Both the position numbers and the translations under genes were made by a program. From Albula goreensis (taxonomy: Eukaryota; Chordata; Actinopteri; Albuliformes; Albulidae): DNA of 64,000 nt. Position 1 is the stretch's first letter, and each line of letters opens with the position of its first letter. The stretch lies in the NCBI GenBank assembly GCA_022829145.1, contig CM040742.1:5391538-5455537 (forward strand), given 5' to 3'. The notes beneath the pieces are model-generated. The model did not search any database, was not told the DNA's origin, and was given only the letters and a program-made list of their open reading frames with translations. This document shows, piece by piece, positions 1 through 12,489 of this stretch.

Positions 1-2945
1 ATTTAAAACAACAACTCTCTGCCAACTCCTACAGTACTGCCAGGCATTTACCCAGAACTTATCCTTCACCAAAGGACAATGGAAATAAAGTTCATTTCTC
101 ATGCACATTTTGTGACTTATTGCTGGATTAACAGTAATTCTCAATGGAGAATACAGTCATGCCTATATTTCTAAGTTTTGGGAGGAAAACATATAAAGCT
201 TAGTCAAAAGAAAAACATAAATTTGATATCCATGAGAACACAGTAATTAATAACTGAACATTTTCATTACATTTTTCTTTCTTTGTGCCCGCTCATAGTA
301 AAATAAGGCACATTCATTACTTTTCCTTTTTATTACGTTTAATATTTAATTGTTTTGAATATGCGTCCCTGAAGGGATGTCATCCTCAGTAATTTCATTG
401 CAAGTTGTGTCGTGTGGAAATCTGAGATTACGGAGCTTAGAGAAAAGGTGCGTTGGCAGAACGAGCCTGGGCACAAACTGAGATTCTCACGAGGCTGCCA
501 TATTAACTCAGTGATAGCGGTATTGATCACACTTTACCTCTTCACCCTTTCAGTAGATTCACTGGACAGGAGCCAGTCGTTAGACTGCTCAAACGCAGCC
601 GCATGTATAACAGAGGATAATGAACCTGACTGACTCCAGCGACCAATTTAACTGGAAAGGAGCAGCTTACTGTGTCAGATTTTTATCGGTTTTTCCAGTA
701 TTAAAGAAAGCTTACCTCCATACTCACTGACAGTTTTAAAAGCCGGTGCAATGCACTTCATCGCTCTGTAGTTAAATAGCTCAAAATGACATCCATAATG
801 TGCGAAATGTTGTTGTGAGTAGACTGAACTTTAATGCATCTCCATCATGTACATTGATTTAAAATCACTGAGAACCTCAGCGACTCTATTCATTTCCTGT
901 GGCTTTTGAGACATCCCTCGTTTGAAAAATGGACAAAGGAAGAGAAAAATTGGAAGCGATTTAGCCTATAAAAGGCCAAAAATATCAAAAATACTTATCA
1001 TTTTGCTTATGTATAACTTCCATAGGGCAATAATTATATTGCTTTGAAAACATCTGACCCACAAGGCTATATGGCAATTTTATGACAAAGATAATTCTCT
1101 TCATTATGTTACATTTACCTCGCTATTACAAAACAATAAGATTTATTTATTTATTTGCATTTTTTCCCCCTTTGAGTTGAGGTACCATATGTCAACCCCA
1201 CTAAATGATTGTCTTGTTTTGACTCAGGAGGAGTATGTGCACATGTTGACTGTAAGACCAATGTTAGAGTTCACTTAGCAGATGCGAAACCAATCACTAC
1301 TGTCTATGCTGTTCGATTCATGCACACACATATGTACACATATATCAATAATGGCATGGAAGTTTATGGTATGTATTTTTGCCAAGCCCATGTCATAGTT
1401 ACAATTTAATTTTTTTATTTCCAATTAGTTATTGATGAGGGGAATGTTTTTTGTGTAATTACACTTAATGTGTGATGGGGTAGCTACTCCCTGGTTTTCA
1501 CAATCGCCATAATGCTAACACACTCCCATAATGTTAGCTGGCCACATTTCAACAGTAAACACAAATAGGCATTTCACCTATAGCAATGAACATACCAGAT
1601 CGTCATACATTTTAACGGAAAGTTATGTTTCAAAATAAGAACCGACATGCAGAAAGATAATAATTACCATATTATCAAGTTTTGTATTGATGGGGTATTG
1701 ATAATCATTTACATGTATGCACCAGACGTAAGGAAACTATAGCGCTTAGAGTGTCATCAAAGTGAAACGTCCCTTTAAACCTGTAAAACGTGGAGCTGGT
1801 GAGCATAATGAGAATTAATGTGCCAAGACAAGCTGCATGTCATGAGGGCGCTAGTATGAACCAGTACACAACATTGTATTGTGTTGACACAAATCACCAT
1901 GATTGGTGCTTTTAGCAGGTACTCTAGCCATCCAGGTACTTTACTTCATAGTCTGAAGCAACCAGGGCTGGATCACTGACAGTCCTGAATCTCACTAACG
2001 ACCTGTCAGTCAAACAAGTGGGCAGTTCCACCTTAACCAAGCTGAGAAATGAGTATTTCTCGACAGTGTGCACTACCCTGGAAAACATGTAAATAATGCA
2101 GTGGTAAAAAAAATAAAAAATAAAAACTCATAAAAATGGGCCTTGCAAAGGGATTGTGAGGTAAGAAATTTATTCACCGAAAATTCTAATGTAAACAAAT
2201 CTATGTCTTTGCTCAGGGCGGCCTTAAAGGACAATATTACAAATTCGCACATCCTTTATTACTAATATCTAGTCTAAAGTGTTACCCATCAGCCTCCCTG
2301 TTTTTTATTGTAAACCTTAGTGCCTCGTTCTGTGAGATTCAGTCTCTGGAGGTTCAGATGTGCTCCGCGGTTCAGCCGAGCCAGCACTGTTTCTCACACA
2401 TAAGTGAATTCACACCCTTTTGAGCACAATGGCAGGCCGGCACTGCAGGGAAGGAGATGGAGGGGAGAAAAAAAATAAGAATAGGATTTAAAAAGACACG
2501 CAGAAACCGAACTTCCACACCTTGGCACATCATGCTTCCTGACCCGGACCGCTGCGTTCATAAAATCTGCATTGTTAATTGCAGGGGGTATGCGATTTGG
2601 GCCAAAGCCGAGCTGTGCTGAGCTCTGAGGTCATCGCATGCCTTTTTTTTTCCTGTTCCTTTCTTAGGCTTCACGTGCGTCCAGCGGAACAGGTGGGGAG
2701 CCCGTGGGTCAGACAGCTCCCATGGAAATCAGGGGAGGAAGAATAACCGTCACGGGGAATTTGGAAACAGACATGCCTCCCGATGCATCATGCTGTTCTT
2801 AAATCCGTCTTGTGGAGAGACAGCTCAATCTCCTGAAACCACGCAAACCCTCAAACACACACAGAGCATGTGCTTGATGAAATATTAAAAAGGCCTGCTT
2901 TAAAGTAAAGCACTGAATAACAGACAAATGTAAAGTGACATTGTT
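1..2945. other. AT-rich unique DNA, no gene seen
   Basis: Only frames of up to about 73 codons occur, with no domain, splice pattern or repeat. A slightly more GC-rich part at about 2330-2860 (around GGTTCAGCCGAGCCAGC and CTTCCTGACCCGGACCGC) is a weak CNE candidate. Confidence 0.6.
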
Positions 2946-2949
2946 ATTC

Positions 2950-2983
2950 GGGGGGAGGGTGGTGGGGGGGGGGGAGGTAGGGG
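2950..2983 (+). other. G-rich tract with G-quadruplex potential
   Basis: 34 bases that are almost all G, including runs of six, three, ten and four G separated by one to six bases. This satisfies the usual four-run quadruplex pattern. The region is not promoter-like otherwise, and a function is unproven. Confidence 0.7.
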
Positions 2984-3514
2984 TTTACTGCCATTGACGT
3001 GAAGAGGTGTTTGGAAAATAAGACGTATGAACGGTAATCCATAGGACCTGGCCCACGCGGCGCATTCTAATGAAGGGAGTGGTAATAATTCAGTTTGGAG
3101 GAGCTCGGCAATCTCTTCCCCATGAGAGGGGGAGAGAGAGTGAGAAATATAATTACTAGAGGGATGAAGTACGCCCCCATTCTCAGAAAGCACCAGTGAA
3201 TCAAATACAAACTATTCGGTATCCTTTGTCACTCAAGTGTTTGGCTCTATTACAGAGATAGCACAGGACGTGGTAACCTTCAGCCATGATATTAAAAAAA
3301 ACCCCACAGCTGCACTAACTATAGCTTCACCAAATGTATATTGAAATTTAAATCCACTTGATAATAAAATGTGTGCACAATAGCAAACTGGGATTCACAC
3401 TGTTTCATTGACTGAGATTCAACAGTGAGCATTTTTTTTTTTTTTGCACTCTAACACACCATTTGTTTTATATTGATGGGAGCGAGGTTTTATTTTTTTC
3501 TTAACAACCCACAC

Positions 3515-3790
3515 ACTGCTCTCAGGATGGAGCCAAATGTCGTCTTTGTGCTTTATGAAATGCACCGCGCGGCTCGTCGTGTACAGCTTCCCTGCGTAAG
3601 CGTACGAGCGGCACAAGCACATCTGCTTCGCCTCTAATAGATTGATATTCAACGGCTTTCCGGTCAAAATAATGGCCTGGCTCGGACTCGAAGGTGGTGT
3701 GCATTCTCCCCCGCCGACTCCCCAGGGCACGGCGGCTGGCGCTGACACCACGCCTGCGGGCCGCGGTGGCCCTCTTTTAAATAATGATGC
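3515..3790. promoter_or_regulatory. CNE-like patch with CpG-rich edge
   Basis: Non-repetitive, mixed-composition DNA with many CpGs (CACCGCGCGGCTCGTCGTG near 3561, CTGCGGGCCGCGGTGGCC near 3753), unlike the AT-rich flanks. Both strands have open frames here simply because stop codons are rare in GC-rich DNA. Its regulatory nature is inferred from composition only. Confidence 0.25.
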
Positions 3791-3877
3791 TGGCACTGCC
3801 TCATTACTCACTTCACTCACCTCTCCTCAAGGTGACACCCCGACACTGTGGCAGCCAAAGACACCCCTGACCCAACA

Positions 3878-3907
3878 CCGCACGCACACACAACACACAC
3901 ACACATA
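3878..3907 (+). repeat. Imperfect AC-rich microsatellite
   Basis: A short run of CACGCACACACAACACACAC type, interrupted several times. Confidence 0.8.
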
Positions 3908-3909
3908 GT

Positions 3910-6060
3910 CACATGCTCCAAGCCTGGGCAAGACAGGGTTAAATCCGAGCAGCTGTCTCACATATGCTGTGTCTGGAGTTCTCATCTGAGAAATAATAAC
4001 TCCTTTCTTTCTGCGATCGTACTGTACCAGGATCTTTTGTATGGGTGGATAGAGGCGTAGAGGTGGGGAGAGAGGCAGAGAGAAAAGCCCGAGTGTTTCA
4101 AAGTGATTTCAGGCAGAATTGGAAGGAGATGAATTACAGTGAGCTCAGAGAAAGAGGTATTCCTCTCTTTCTCTCTTTTCTTCAACGAGAAAAGGAGAGT
4201 GGAATCTCAGAACAGCGACTCTGAATGAACACAATGTTTCCCGTCTGAAGTGAGCGGTGCTGATAGAGCTCTAAGGTTACAGTCACAGGTTTTTTGCACA
4301 TTTCTTTCAGGTATTCAGAATGACACATAGGAAAACATGAGAGATAGCAGCTGTTATCCGCCAGTTCTTTAATGGGACAGGCGTTTAATGGCTACCTCCC
4401 TCTACGGACCAGCGTGACCTCCCGTTCCCAAAACGTACACAGCATGTTTTAGCCTGAGCAGGTTGCAAACAGAGAGGTGAGATCAGAGAGACAGATTATG
4501 CAGTTCTCACTCACCATGCATCAATCACACCATCGCTAGCGAAACTTGCACTTTTGCTTTGGCATGAGTTTACAGACGCCGTCTTTATGAGTTGTGGAAT
4601 TTTACTGAGGTGCTGTCACACTTTTGCAGACATGGGCAGTCATGACTGATCTGTTAAGCGAACTGATGCCATTAATCCAGTAGCTATATTTCACTATAAT
4701 ACACACCGTATTAAAAAAATAAAAAAACACAAAGAAGTTGTTTTGTTTTTTATATGTCCAAACCAACATAATACTGTGCATTGTGGTTGCTACTTGTACC
4801 TACTTAACTAACAAAATATCTGGATAGAAAACTGGATGTGGGCTTGACTTAAACTGGACTTTGGGCAAACGAGGGTTTTCTACCCCAATGTGCGTTGACA
4901 TGAATTAAAACCAGTGACTTAACACTACATATCATTAACGATGGAGTAACGTGACATACTGTTTATTTTTAATGATGCCTGTTACAAATAAAACCTACAT
5001 TTTTAACATTGTCTCTCTATTGACACCAAAATCTTGCTAACTGACAGCTATGACAAAAAAATGATAAAAATGATATATGTGTGTATAATTCAGAGAAACT
5101 GAAAGCTATTACCCAGGAAAAGTGCAAGACACAAGGACACAACATGGGTAGACTGTAAAATAAAAAGTAGCAGTAGATGAAGAGGAAACTTTTGAGCCGT
5201 TATGGCGTTGTTGTTTTTATTAAGTCGTAACCTCTGCACACACCTTTACTTTTCATTGAATCCGTAAACCAAAAAATTATGGTAGGCCAAGTGTTTTTTT
5301 TTTTTAAGTTTTATGAACAATGAAACGTACGATTTATACCAGTTTATTGTTTGACTTTTTGCATCGTTGATGTTAAAGATAGTAAGAAGCTATATATTTG
5401 CTATTTCATACTCATTGTAACTTAGCGAGCAAGCGTTGCTGTTTTATTTCATGGGCCTAGATTGTTTTGCAGCCTATGTGGTCCCACAATCATTTGCTTC
5501 AATAAATGGACTTGTGTGGGAAAGGATCGACTGTTTATTTGTGGCTTGACCTCACCTGCTCTCAACAGGCTAACCTTTACTTTATTTAAGTTCTTTTCTG
5601 TAGTAATATGAGGTTTTAATGATTGTACCAATGAATGCAAAAAGAGAAAATCCATGTACCAGTCATCAACTTGGGAAGAGCAAATATCTGGATTAGATTC
5701 ATAATCTGTGCATTTCTGAATAGGGTGTTCCGACACAACCACCAACAGCTTTTATGAATCAGCTTGAATTTGTATTTAATAGCTTTTCATGTGTTCAGTA
5801 AGCACAGCATAAAAGGAAGTACACTGGCTCAACTCTTCAATAAAGCTTGCAAAAAAGCAACTGTGATATCTGGTCAGTATGCGTCTATATCTGAAATAAA
5901 AATGTACCACCATACCGCTGATGAAAAATGTAGGATGACAAAAAAAATGTAATCATCTTGGTGGGCCTCACTTGACTGACATAATCCTTTAAACACACTT
6001 CCTTGAGAGGACCCTGAAGTTTGCAGTCTGAAAAGTGTTTAATATACTCCTTTCAGATTT
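3910..6060. other. AT-rich DNA, no gene seen
   Basis: Poly-A/T stretches and short frames only. A purine-rich and pyrimidine-rich patch at about 4050-4200 (GAGAGAGGCAGAGAG and TTCCTCTCTTTCTCTC types) is low-complexity. Confidence 0.6.
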
Positions 6061-6065
6061 GAAAA

Positions 6066-6480
6066 TGTCTTTGTCACACGACGTGCGGGTCTCCTGGGTT
6101 GGACAGAATAGGCGGACACAGGGAATTGAGGGCACAGTTTTTTATTAAATGCGTTTGGAGAGAGAGTATTAAACACACACAAAAACAAACGCTGAAAATA
6201 ACAAACAGTGTCCCAAATAAAATTCAGCGAAAACTCGAACTGAATAACTAACAGGGGAGGTGGGGGATACTTTCTTGACACTTTTCAACCATCTCTCTCC
6301 TGTTGCTGAGGGGTTTTTTCCTCTTCTCTCTCGGCCTCCGTCTCTGGTCTCAGACACAGACTGGGAAAAAAAACACACCTTTTAAAACCTTCGCCCCGGA
6401 TGACAAATACGGCGCAGGTGCACGGTAGGCGTGGCCCTCGATTGCCCCGACTCCCTCTCCCCGACCGAGCCCCGCCACGG
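6066..6480 (-). repeat. Possible dispersed repeat fragment
   Basis: A stretch with a style typical of fish interspersed repeats and unlike its neighbours. It begins TGTCACACGACGTGCGGG, has a GGCACAG-TTTTTTATTAAA block, then AACAAACGCTGAAAATAACA, and ends in a CpG-containing pyrimidine-rich part around CCGAGCCCCGCCACGG. There is no open frame and no clear terminal repeat. Orientation is a guess from the T-rich tract reading as poly-A on the minus strand. Confidence 0.3.
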
Positions 6481-6499
6481 TCTTCTTTTTATTAACTCT

Positions 6500-9320
6500 C
6501 CAATTTTCCACACAATTTCTTCCAGAGAATATGCACTTCATCACACCAGCTCTATATCAAAACGCCATTTTAACCTCCACTACATTGTGTTCACAGTCAC
6601 AGCACAAAGAATAACAACCTCACTTTCCATTTTCCTTAATGTATGAATTTCAGTTAAAGCGCCAGATATCCAATAGAATGTCAGATGTACGCCTGCTGTA
6701 GGTAAACATAAAAATAATTCATTTCCACTGATTCCATAAGTCACAGCATGGCCAAAGGTGTGGCTTGCCTAAGGAAGTAATCCTCTGCGCAGTTCTGATT
6801 GCTAAATAGTCCAGAAAGTCCTGTGACAGGAAAAGTTAATTACATTTTGAACTTTTCAGTGGTACAGTTACTTCTTCAGGTAACAACTAGTGCTGTCAAT
6901 CAGTTTAAAATAAACTACTTGCTGGCATTGCTTCACTTTTGTACTTTGAAATAATATTTATTTAGGGGAGAATTAAATTTACAGCTAAATGAGTCATCAA
7001 ATTAATATAGAATTAACACTAAGGAAATATTTACACAATCAAATTAATATGATAATCACAAATTAGCACTGTGAACTGCAAAACGCTTAAGTCATAGTTA
7101 TATGGCTTTGCAAGCTGCGCAGATTACCTTTGTTTTGTGGAGGCATCACAATTTTGTTGAAGTTCATTGTTCTCCTCTCCATTTTGGATGCTCTCAGACC
7201 CTTGTATCATAATTCTTAATCGTGTTATTGTTTTATTAACGCAATGAACATTCTCAATTCATCGGAAAAGGTAACTCATTCTCGACTGCAACAGTAAGAC
7301 CTCAAACACAGACTGTCTGTAAGTACATTCCATCCATAAAGTCATTACCAGACGTTGACAAAGATTAGCATGAAGTGTTCGTTTATTCATTCACACAGAG
7401 CTTATTAAAATCCTTACATATAATTTTTGGTCATTTAGTGAATTTACGCATGTACACACACACACACATTAAATGGACATATGTGCAACACCCAATGTAA
7501 ATACTAACATTCCATTAACACTGGGAATTTATATATAGCACTGCACAGGTGTAGAATAAATCTTGACCTGAACCGTAGCTGGTTTTACACACAAGAAGGA
7601 GTGCAGCTGTGTTCAAGCATCATCAGTTTGTTCGGCTGACCCAGATAACTCACTCATGTGGCGTTCGAGGCCTTGCATCCACTGAAATTGTGCTGATGCT
7701 CCATTTTGTCTAAATCCCAGTAGTGTTTATGTGGCCCTCACCTACTACAGCATTCAGCAAACATGCCTGTCTCCCCACACCAGCCTCCCGATGTTACCTT
7801 TTAGACTGACATGTTTACCGGGAATACGGAAAAAAAAGTAAACAAGCGAATAAAAAGGGGGTCAACAGAAATCCCCTCGTCTTAAAGAAAACGTGCTTGG
7901 TGGTAGAGTAGACCAGCTAATGGAAAATACAGTTTGGGTTTCTTCTCTTTAAATGTGTTAGTTTTATATGTTTTATGTTTTGTCTGTCTTAGGTCAATTC
8001 TACACATGCATAACTATGAATGCAATTGTAGTTTGATCACACATACTTTAATACTTCCACAACCAAATACACCAGGCACTTATTAGAGACTGGTGGTTTT
8101 TGGAGCCTGTCATTCAGTCTAATTCTGGCCCTTATCCAATTTGACACAGGTGCACATGAAAATGAGTGTGCTGAGAGATGCCAGATCAAAACATTGTATA
8201 TTCTGTATACAGACCTGTGTACAGGACACTTTAAGACTTTAAGCAATTAAATGCAGGATTAATTGGAAAGTTTAGGGGGTTAGTTAACCTCAGAAGCAGC
8301 TTAGCCAGCAAAGCTTTGCAACATTCGTGTCTATGTAAGTTGTCTATGTAAGTTAATGTTAATTGGAGACATTCACCTTCAGCTTCCTATAACAGTTAAA
8401 AGCAGAGTTACAAAAAAGGTAACCTCAGCAATAAAATCATAACTACCTGATGCATACACTCACTGTAGGTATTCACACATTTGAGAATGAATGCACATTA
8501 ATGCAGTAATTCCAGGTCACGAAACAATATAATTTCAAAGGTTTTTTTTTTCCTTCACCTTGTACTTAACAGATTAATTTATATTTTTTCAGCACAAAAG
8601 AGTAAAGTAAGAGACAGATTTTTTTTTCAAATCTGACTCAAAAGCAAAAAAAAAAAAAAAATCATGCGAATGTCTCTGCACAAAAACTTCAGAATATAAG
8701 TTGCAGATGTACAGTGTAAACAGAGTTTATTTTCACTCGAAATCTAGTAAATAGTCTGTGCCAGAGTGGTGCAGCTGCGGACTACATCCTACTTCCTGTT
8801 TATTGGACTTCTCAACAGTCAGCCTTTTTTCGTGGACGCAGCTGCTCAATATTTTTACCACAAAGAACAAATATTAGTTTTAGAATGTCAAAATCCTCCA
8901 GTGGATTCGCCATTTACAGCACATGCATACATTTTGGCTAAACAATTGCACTTTTGCACCATCCTGTGTTTCTCTAATACATGCTAACTTTTGTTCAGCG
9001 GAACATTTTCACTTTTATTTAAACTGCCCTCGTTACAATTCGTTAGGCATTATGGCAGACTGTCCCCGCATCTCTGCGGCAGGAAACTCGATCCAAGAAA
9101 TCACACCAACAGGGAAAACACAGCAGAATAAACACCAAACTCCACATAGGTTTTTTTTACCAGTCTACGAAAACAGATGTTGACATAAGAAAAGTGCTGT
9201 TCACTGGCATCAGCCTTCAAATCGCACTGCTATGGGCCATGGGGCAAAATGCTTAAGGCACAGTGCAAATAACAAATATTTTCCTACAGTCCCAGAGCCT
9301 GGAAAGAATAATATCTATTG
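6500..9320. other. AT-rich DNA, no gene seen
   Basis: Contains a small tandem duplication (GTCTATGTAAGTT twice at about 8331-8356), a poly-A run near 8647 and a short AC run near 7455. No coding or RNA gene is supported. Confidence 0.6.
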
Positions 9321-9329
9321 TGTCGGAGG

Positions 9330-9830
9330 TGGTTCTCTCCACAAACTATCGGCGCTATTCAGCTCAGGCTTTCATGCTTGGTAAACGGCCTCCAGGTTTA
9401 TGCTCCCCTTCTGTCACAACTATGCGCTCTTGCTGGCTCAGCAGCTGGGGTATGAAATATGCGGGCAGGACTGTAAAAACACCTTCCAGAAATATTCCAG
9501 CCGTACCCTTCCCTCTTATCACACCGCACATGAGACTGGGTTTACCTCACAGGGTCAGCCATGAAGCACATTGGCTCGCGAGATGAATGTTCTGCCAGCG
9601 CGTTTGGGCTTTCTCATGGAAATCCTGAGCCGGGGCCCCGACCGCAAATCAAAGAAACCTGAGGCATCTTTGGTCTCATATGGATGTGTTCTGATGAGCC
9701 GTGCCCTTTTATCATCCCGTACAGCGGGATTGCCTCCTGCTGGGATTAAGCAGCGGTGACAGTATTGATCACTTGCGAGCGTATTTTGATTGCGTTGCAT
9801 TTGAAGTGATCAGGGGGATGTCAGAAGGCT
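9330..9830. promoter_or_regulatory. CNE-like patch
   Basis: About 500 bp of low-repeat DNA with balanced composition, containing CpGs and AT-rich factor-site-like words (TGGGATTAAGCAG, GTATTGATCACTTG, CATTTGAAGTGATCAG). No coding frame is convincing on either strand. In fish gene deserts such patches are often deeply conserved enhancers. That is an inference here. Confidence 0.28.
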
Positions 9831-10439
9831 AACATGGCGATGTAAAGTCTGACAAGTACATTCCGTCGCTTAGATCACTCACATTCACATGCCATGAGCA
9901 GAATTTCCAAGTAAAGAAAATGTAAGTTCTAAAACCCTCTGAATAAATAAATGAGGGTTTTTTTCAGGAAAATTTGCATTTACACTGGTCAAAGTAAGAT
10001 ATATAAAAAAAATACATAAATAAAAATCACAAGTCAAATGTGGTTGAGTGCTAAAAATCAGTGCCTCACACATGAAAGATGACCTAATGGGTACTGCCAT
10101 CAGTTAAGCCAAAAGTCCTTTATATTATTTGGGCATGATTTCATTTAAAATTCAGGGCAAGAAAGGAAGAAGGCGGGATTAATTGAGACCTCTTGGTTAG
10201 CACTGACAGTTCCAAATCCAAGCCACAGATATGTTCTCAACCAAGTACATCCAGACCAGGCGTCCATAACAGAGGAACACACATTTCTCACATCTGTCCA
10301 GGGGTAGCGTTTTAGCTAATGGAGGTCTGTGTGCCGCTGCTTCATTTGTTCCTTTGGTGCACCAGTGACTCATGGACCACGAGTTACTCTCATCTTTGAG
10401 ATATATCTCTTTCCCCGATCTGCTGGCTGTCCTGTACTG

Positions 10440-10830
10440 CCGAGCGTCCCGTGGGGTGTTAAATAGTCACTGATTCACGGGCAGCTTTGGGGTGATTGTA
10501 CAAACTTAAAGCAGCAGCTCTCCTTTTGTAGGAGCCGGGCGCTGCATCGGTGAATTTAAGAAGCAAATAATGGACGTAATAAAAAGGGAAGGGATTGCTT
10601 TTGTAATTGTTGATATTCAGTGAAGCTATTAAAATGCAATTACAGATATACAGGGATATAAAGCAATTAGTTATACATCTGTTAGTAGCCATTGAGCTAC
10701 TGTGGCATCTTCTGCTCCCATCAGCTCTGTTCGACATGCACCGTGCAAATATTTACTTGCCCCTTCTATTCCTGAGGCATGTTGTCAATAATCATTTGCA
10801 AAACTAATTCACAGTGAACGCCTATTGTCT
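10440..10830. promoter_or_regulatory. CNE-like patch rich in homeodomain-type words
   Basis: The best CNE-like stretch in the left half. A GC-balanced start (GGGCGCTGCATCGGTGAATT) is followed by AATTAAAG/TAATT-type words (GTAATTGTTGATATT, GCAATTACAG, GCAATTAGTTATAC) and a second balanced part (ATCAGCTCTGTTCGACATGC, then AATAATCATTTGCAAAACTAATT). There are no simple repeats and no coding frame. The clustering of homeobox-type sites suggests an enhancer (inference). Confidence 0.33.
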
Positions 10831-10969
10831 GGATGCACTGATGTTTTTGTTCATTAACCTTCTGAGGATACAATCTTCAGACAATTCTCTGTCCATAAAC
10901 AGAACCGAAGGATGAGTCGTTAATGACATTCAAGCAGGTTGAAAGTGGGGAGTACAAATCTTCATTTTG

Positions 10970-11120
10970 TTCATTGTAACCCTTCTCATTAACAGGTCGC
11001 AATGTGGACACGAAGGCAAACGGTTCTTTCATAATCGTTTTGCATATCCTGCAGCAGCAAAACGTAACGTATTAAAAGCCTTCACTTCTCTTAACTCGGA
11101 GCATTTCAAACGCTGTTCTA
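10970..11120. promoter_or_regulatory. CNE-like patch
   Basis: Unique sequence around GGTCGCAATGTGGACACGAA, continuing TCTTTCATAATCGTTTTGCA and AAACGTAACGTATTAAAAGC. It retains CpGs within an AT-rich setting, which hints at constraint or low methylation. No frame looks coding. Confidence 0.25.
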
Positions 11121-11124
11121 TGGG

Positions 11125-12040
11125 GGCTTTAAAAAGTATGTTCCAATGAGCTTTGGGTTCTTAGCCATTAGACACTGCTGCTAAAGAGTTTGGAGAGAAC
11201 TGGTTTTACATGGAAATAGCCTCAATCTTTTAATGACAGTGTTAGTCTTTGAACTGTTCAATGGTCCCCTAGGAAGGTTCAAGAAACAAAAGCAGACACA
11301 TCCTATTTTGGGAGGAGGGGCCGGGGGGAGGAATTCTAACCGAGGGTAATGCAGTCAGGATGTGGCTCATAATCTCGGCAGATCGGAGTACCCCACATGA
11401 GGTCGGCAGTAGCCGGAGAGCCTGCCGGGATCAGGGAGGAGCGGGGACCTGTTCCGACTTTTGGGCTCGGTTCCCGTTGCTGTCTGGCGCCAAGTGGGGA
11501 CCTCCTGAGGAACGGCGCTGGCGTTCCGGAATGAAACGCCATTTCAAACAAGAGACATCTGGCTGGAACGGGGAAGTCAGGCACTGGCCAGCAAGCTGTG
11601 GTCGTACAAAAAGCACTTCAGACTTAAGGGACAGAGCTTCCAGCGGTCCCAGGGTGACAGAAATCTGCAAACACGTGTTGGGCCAACGTTACGGCCAACG
11701 TGCGTGCACAGGAATACATTACAGCATTTTAACCCGTCCAGCCCACAGATAAAGTGTCCTAATTATGTTACCAGAGAGTTCCACTTTCTGGACCTCCACC
11801 TTTTACAAAGGGGCTGCAATCTTGTTTAAATGAAGTAGATCCTCAGGGCATTTTCTCACCTGAAGCAATTTAGTAAAAAGCCACTGCGCACAGCCCTTGA
11901 TCTCCTTCTCTAGAATTTAGCTGAATACGAGATTTAGAAAAATAACAAGTGCTGTTTGAGAATGTGCTCCTTGTCAATATTAGACATTCCATTCCAAGAA
12001 GAGCGACTCAATTGTGGATATTTTATTTGCTTTTGCATTT
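11125..12040. other. GC-richer patch in unique DNA, no gene seen
   Basis: 11310-11700 is locally GC-rich (GGGGCCGGGGGGAGG near 11317; GTTCCCGTTGCTGTCTGGCG near 11470) and carries a 130-codon frame with no recognisable content. It may be a CNE or an old repeat. A gene cannot be supported. Confidence 0.45.
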
Positions 12041-12044
12041 CTGA

Positions 12045-12115
12045 TCGGTAGTGTTACGTACTAACACTAGGTTGCCGGTTTGATTACCCGATTGGCCATA
12101 GTTGTCACCTGCACT
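12045..12115 (+). repeat. Possible tRNA-derived SINE fragment
   Basis: Contains AACACTAGGTTGCCGGTTTG followed by ATTACCCGATTGGCC. The GGTTTGATTAC core resembles the RNA polymerase III B box (GGTTCGANTCC) with two differences. The surrounding words resemble the B-box region of fish tRNA-derived SINEs. No clean A box and no 3' tail are visible, so at most a head fragment remains. Confidence 0.3.
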
Positions 12116-12229
12116 ACATTATTAAAATCATTAATTATGAAAGGTAAAAATAATACGGCTACTTGGCTCATAAACAAACAATATAATGTTCTGTATCCCC
12201 CTCCATCGCCCCCTCTGGCTGGCTTAATT

Positions 12230-12480
12230 AGTTGCCTCAACTAGAACAAAGGCTCTATTTCAGTCTTAAATTTGATTAACATTCTTCTTTTAACACAAAA
12301 CTGATTTAGTCCTAAGGTGGTCAATGAAAGCTCCTACGTCTGTGAAATTAATTCAGCTGGCCCTGTCCAGCCGCCTTATGAACCCACAAGCGAGCTCTGA
12401 TGTTAAATCACCCATTATGTGACTCAACCTACCCCATCTCCCCACCATTCTGACATTTATGGCTCCAGGACTTATCTCAC
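12230..12480. promoter_or_regulatory. CNE-like patch
   Basis: Low-repeat DNA with AAATTAATTCAGCTGGCCC, then GATGTTAAATCACCCATTATG. It has homeodomain-type AATTAATT and E-box-type CAGCTG words close together. Inference from word content only. Confidence 0.25.
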
Positions 12481-12489
12481 TTTAACACA

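Noticed and set aside
3419-3820. 133-codon minus-strand frame with a proline-rich part
   Set aside because: It runs through a CpG-rich patch and a poly-T tract (poly-lysine end), which is typical of a non-coding frame. Opposite-strand frames are equally long.
8752-8790. A-box-like word TGCCAGAGTGG suggesting a tRNA or SINE
   Set aside because: No B box follows at the right distance and no cloverleaf can be drawn.
11360-11752. 130-codon plus-strand frame
   Set aside because: The patch is GC-rich and another frame is open on the minus strand over the same bases. No domain is visible.
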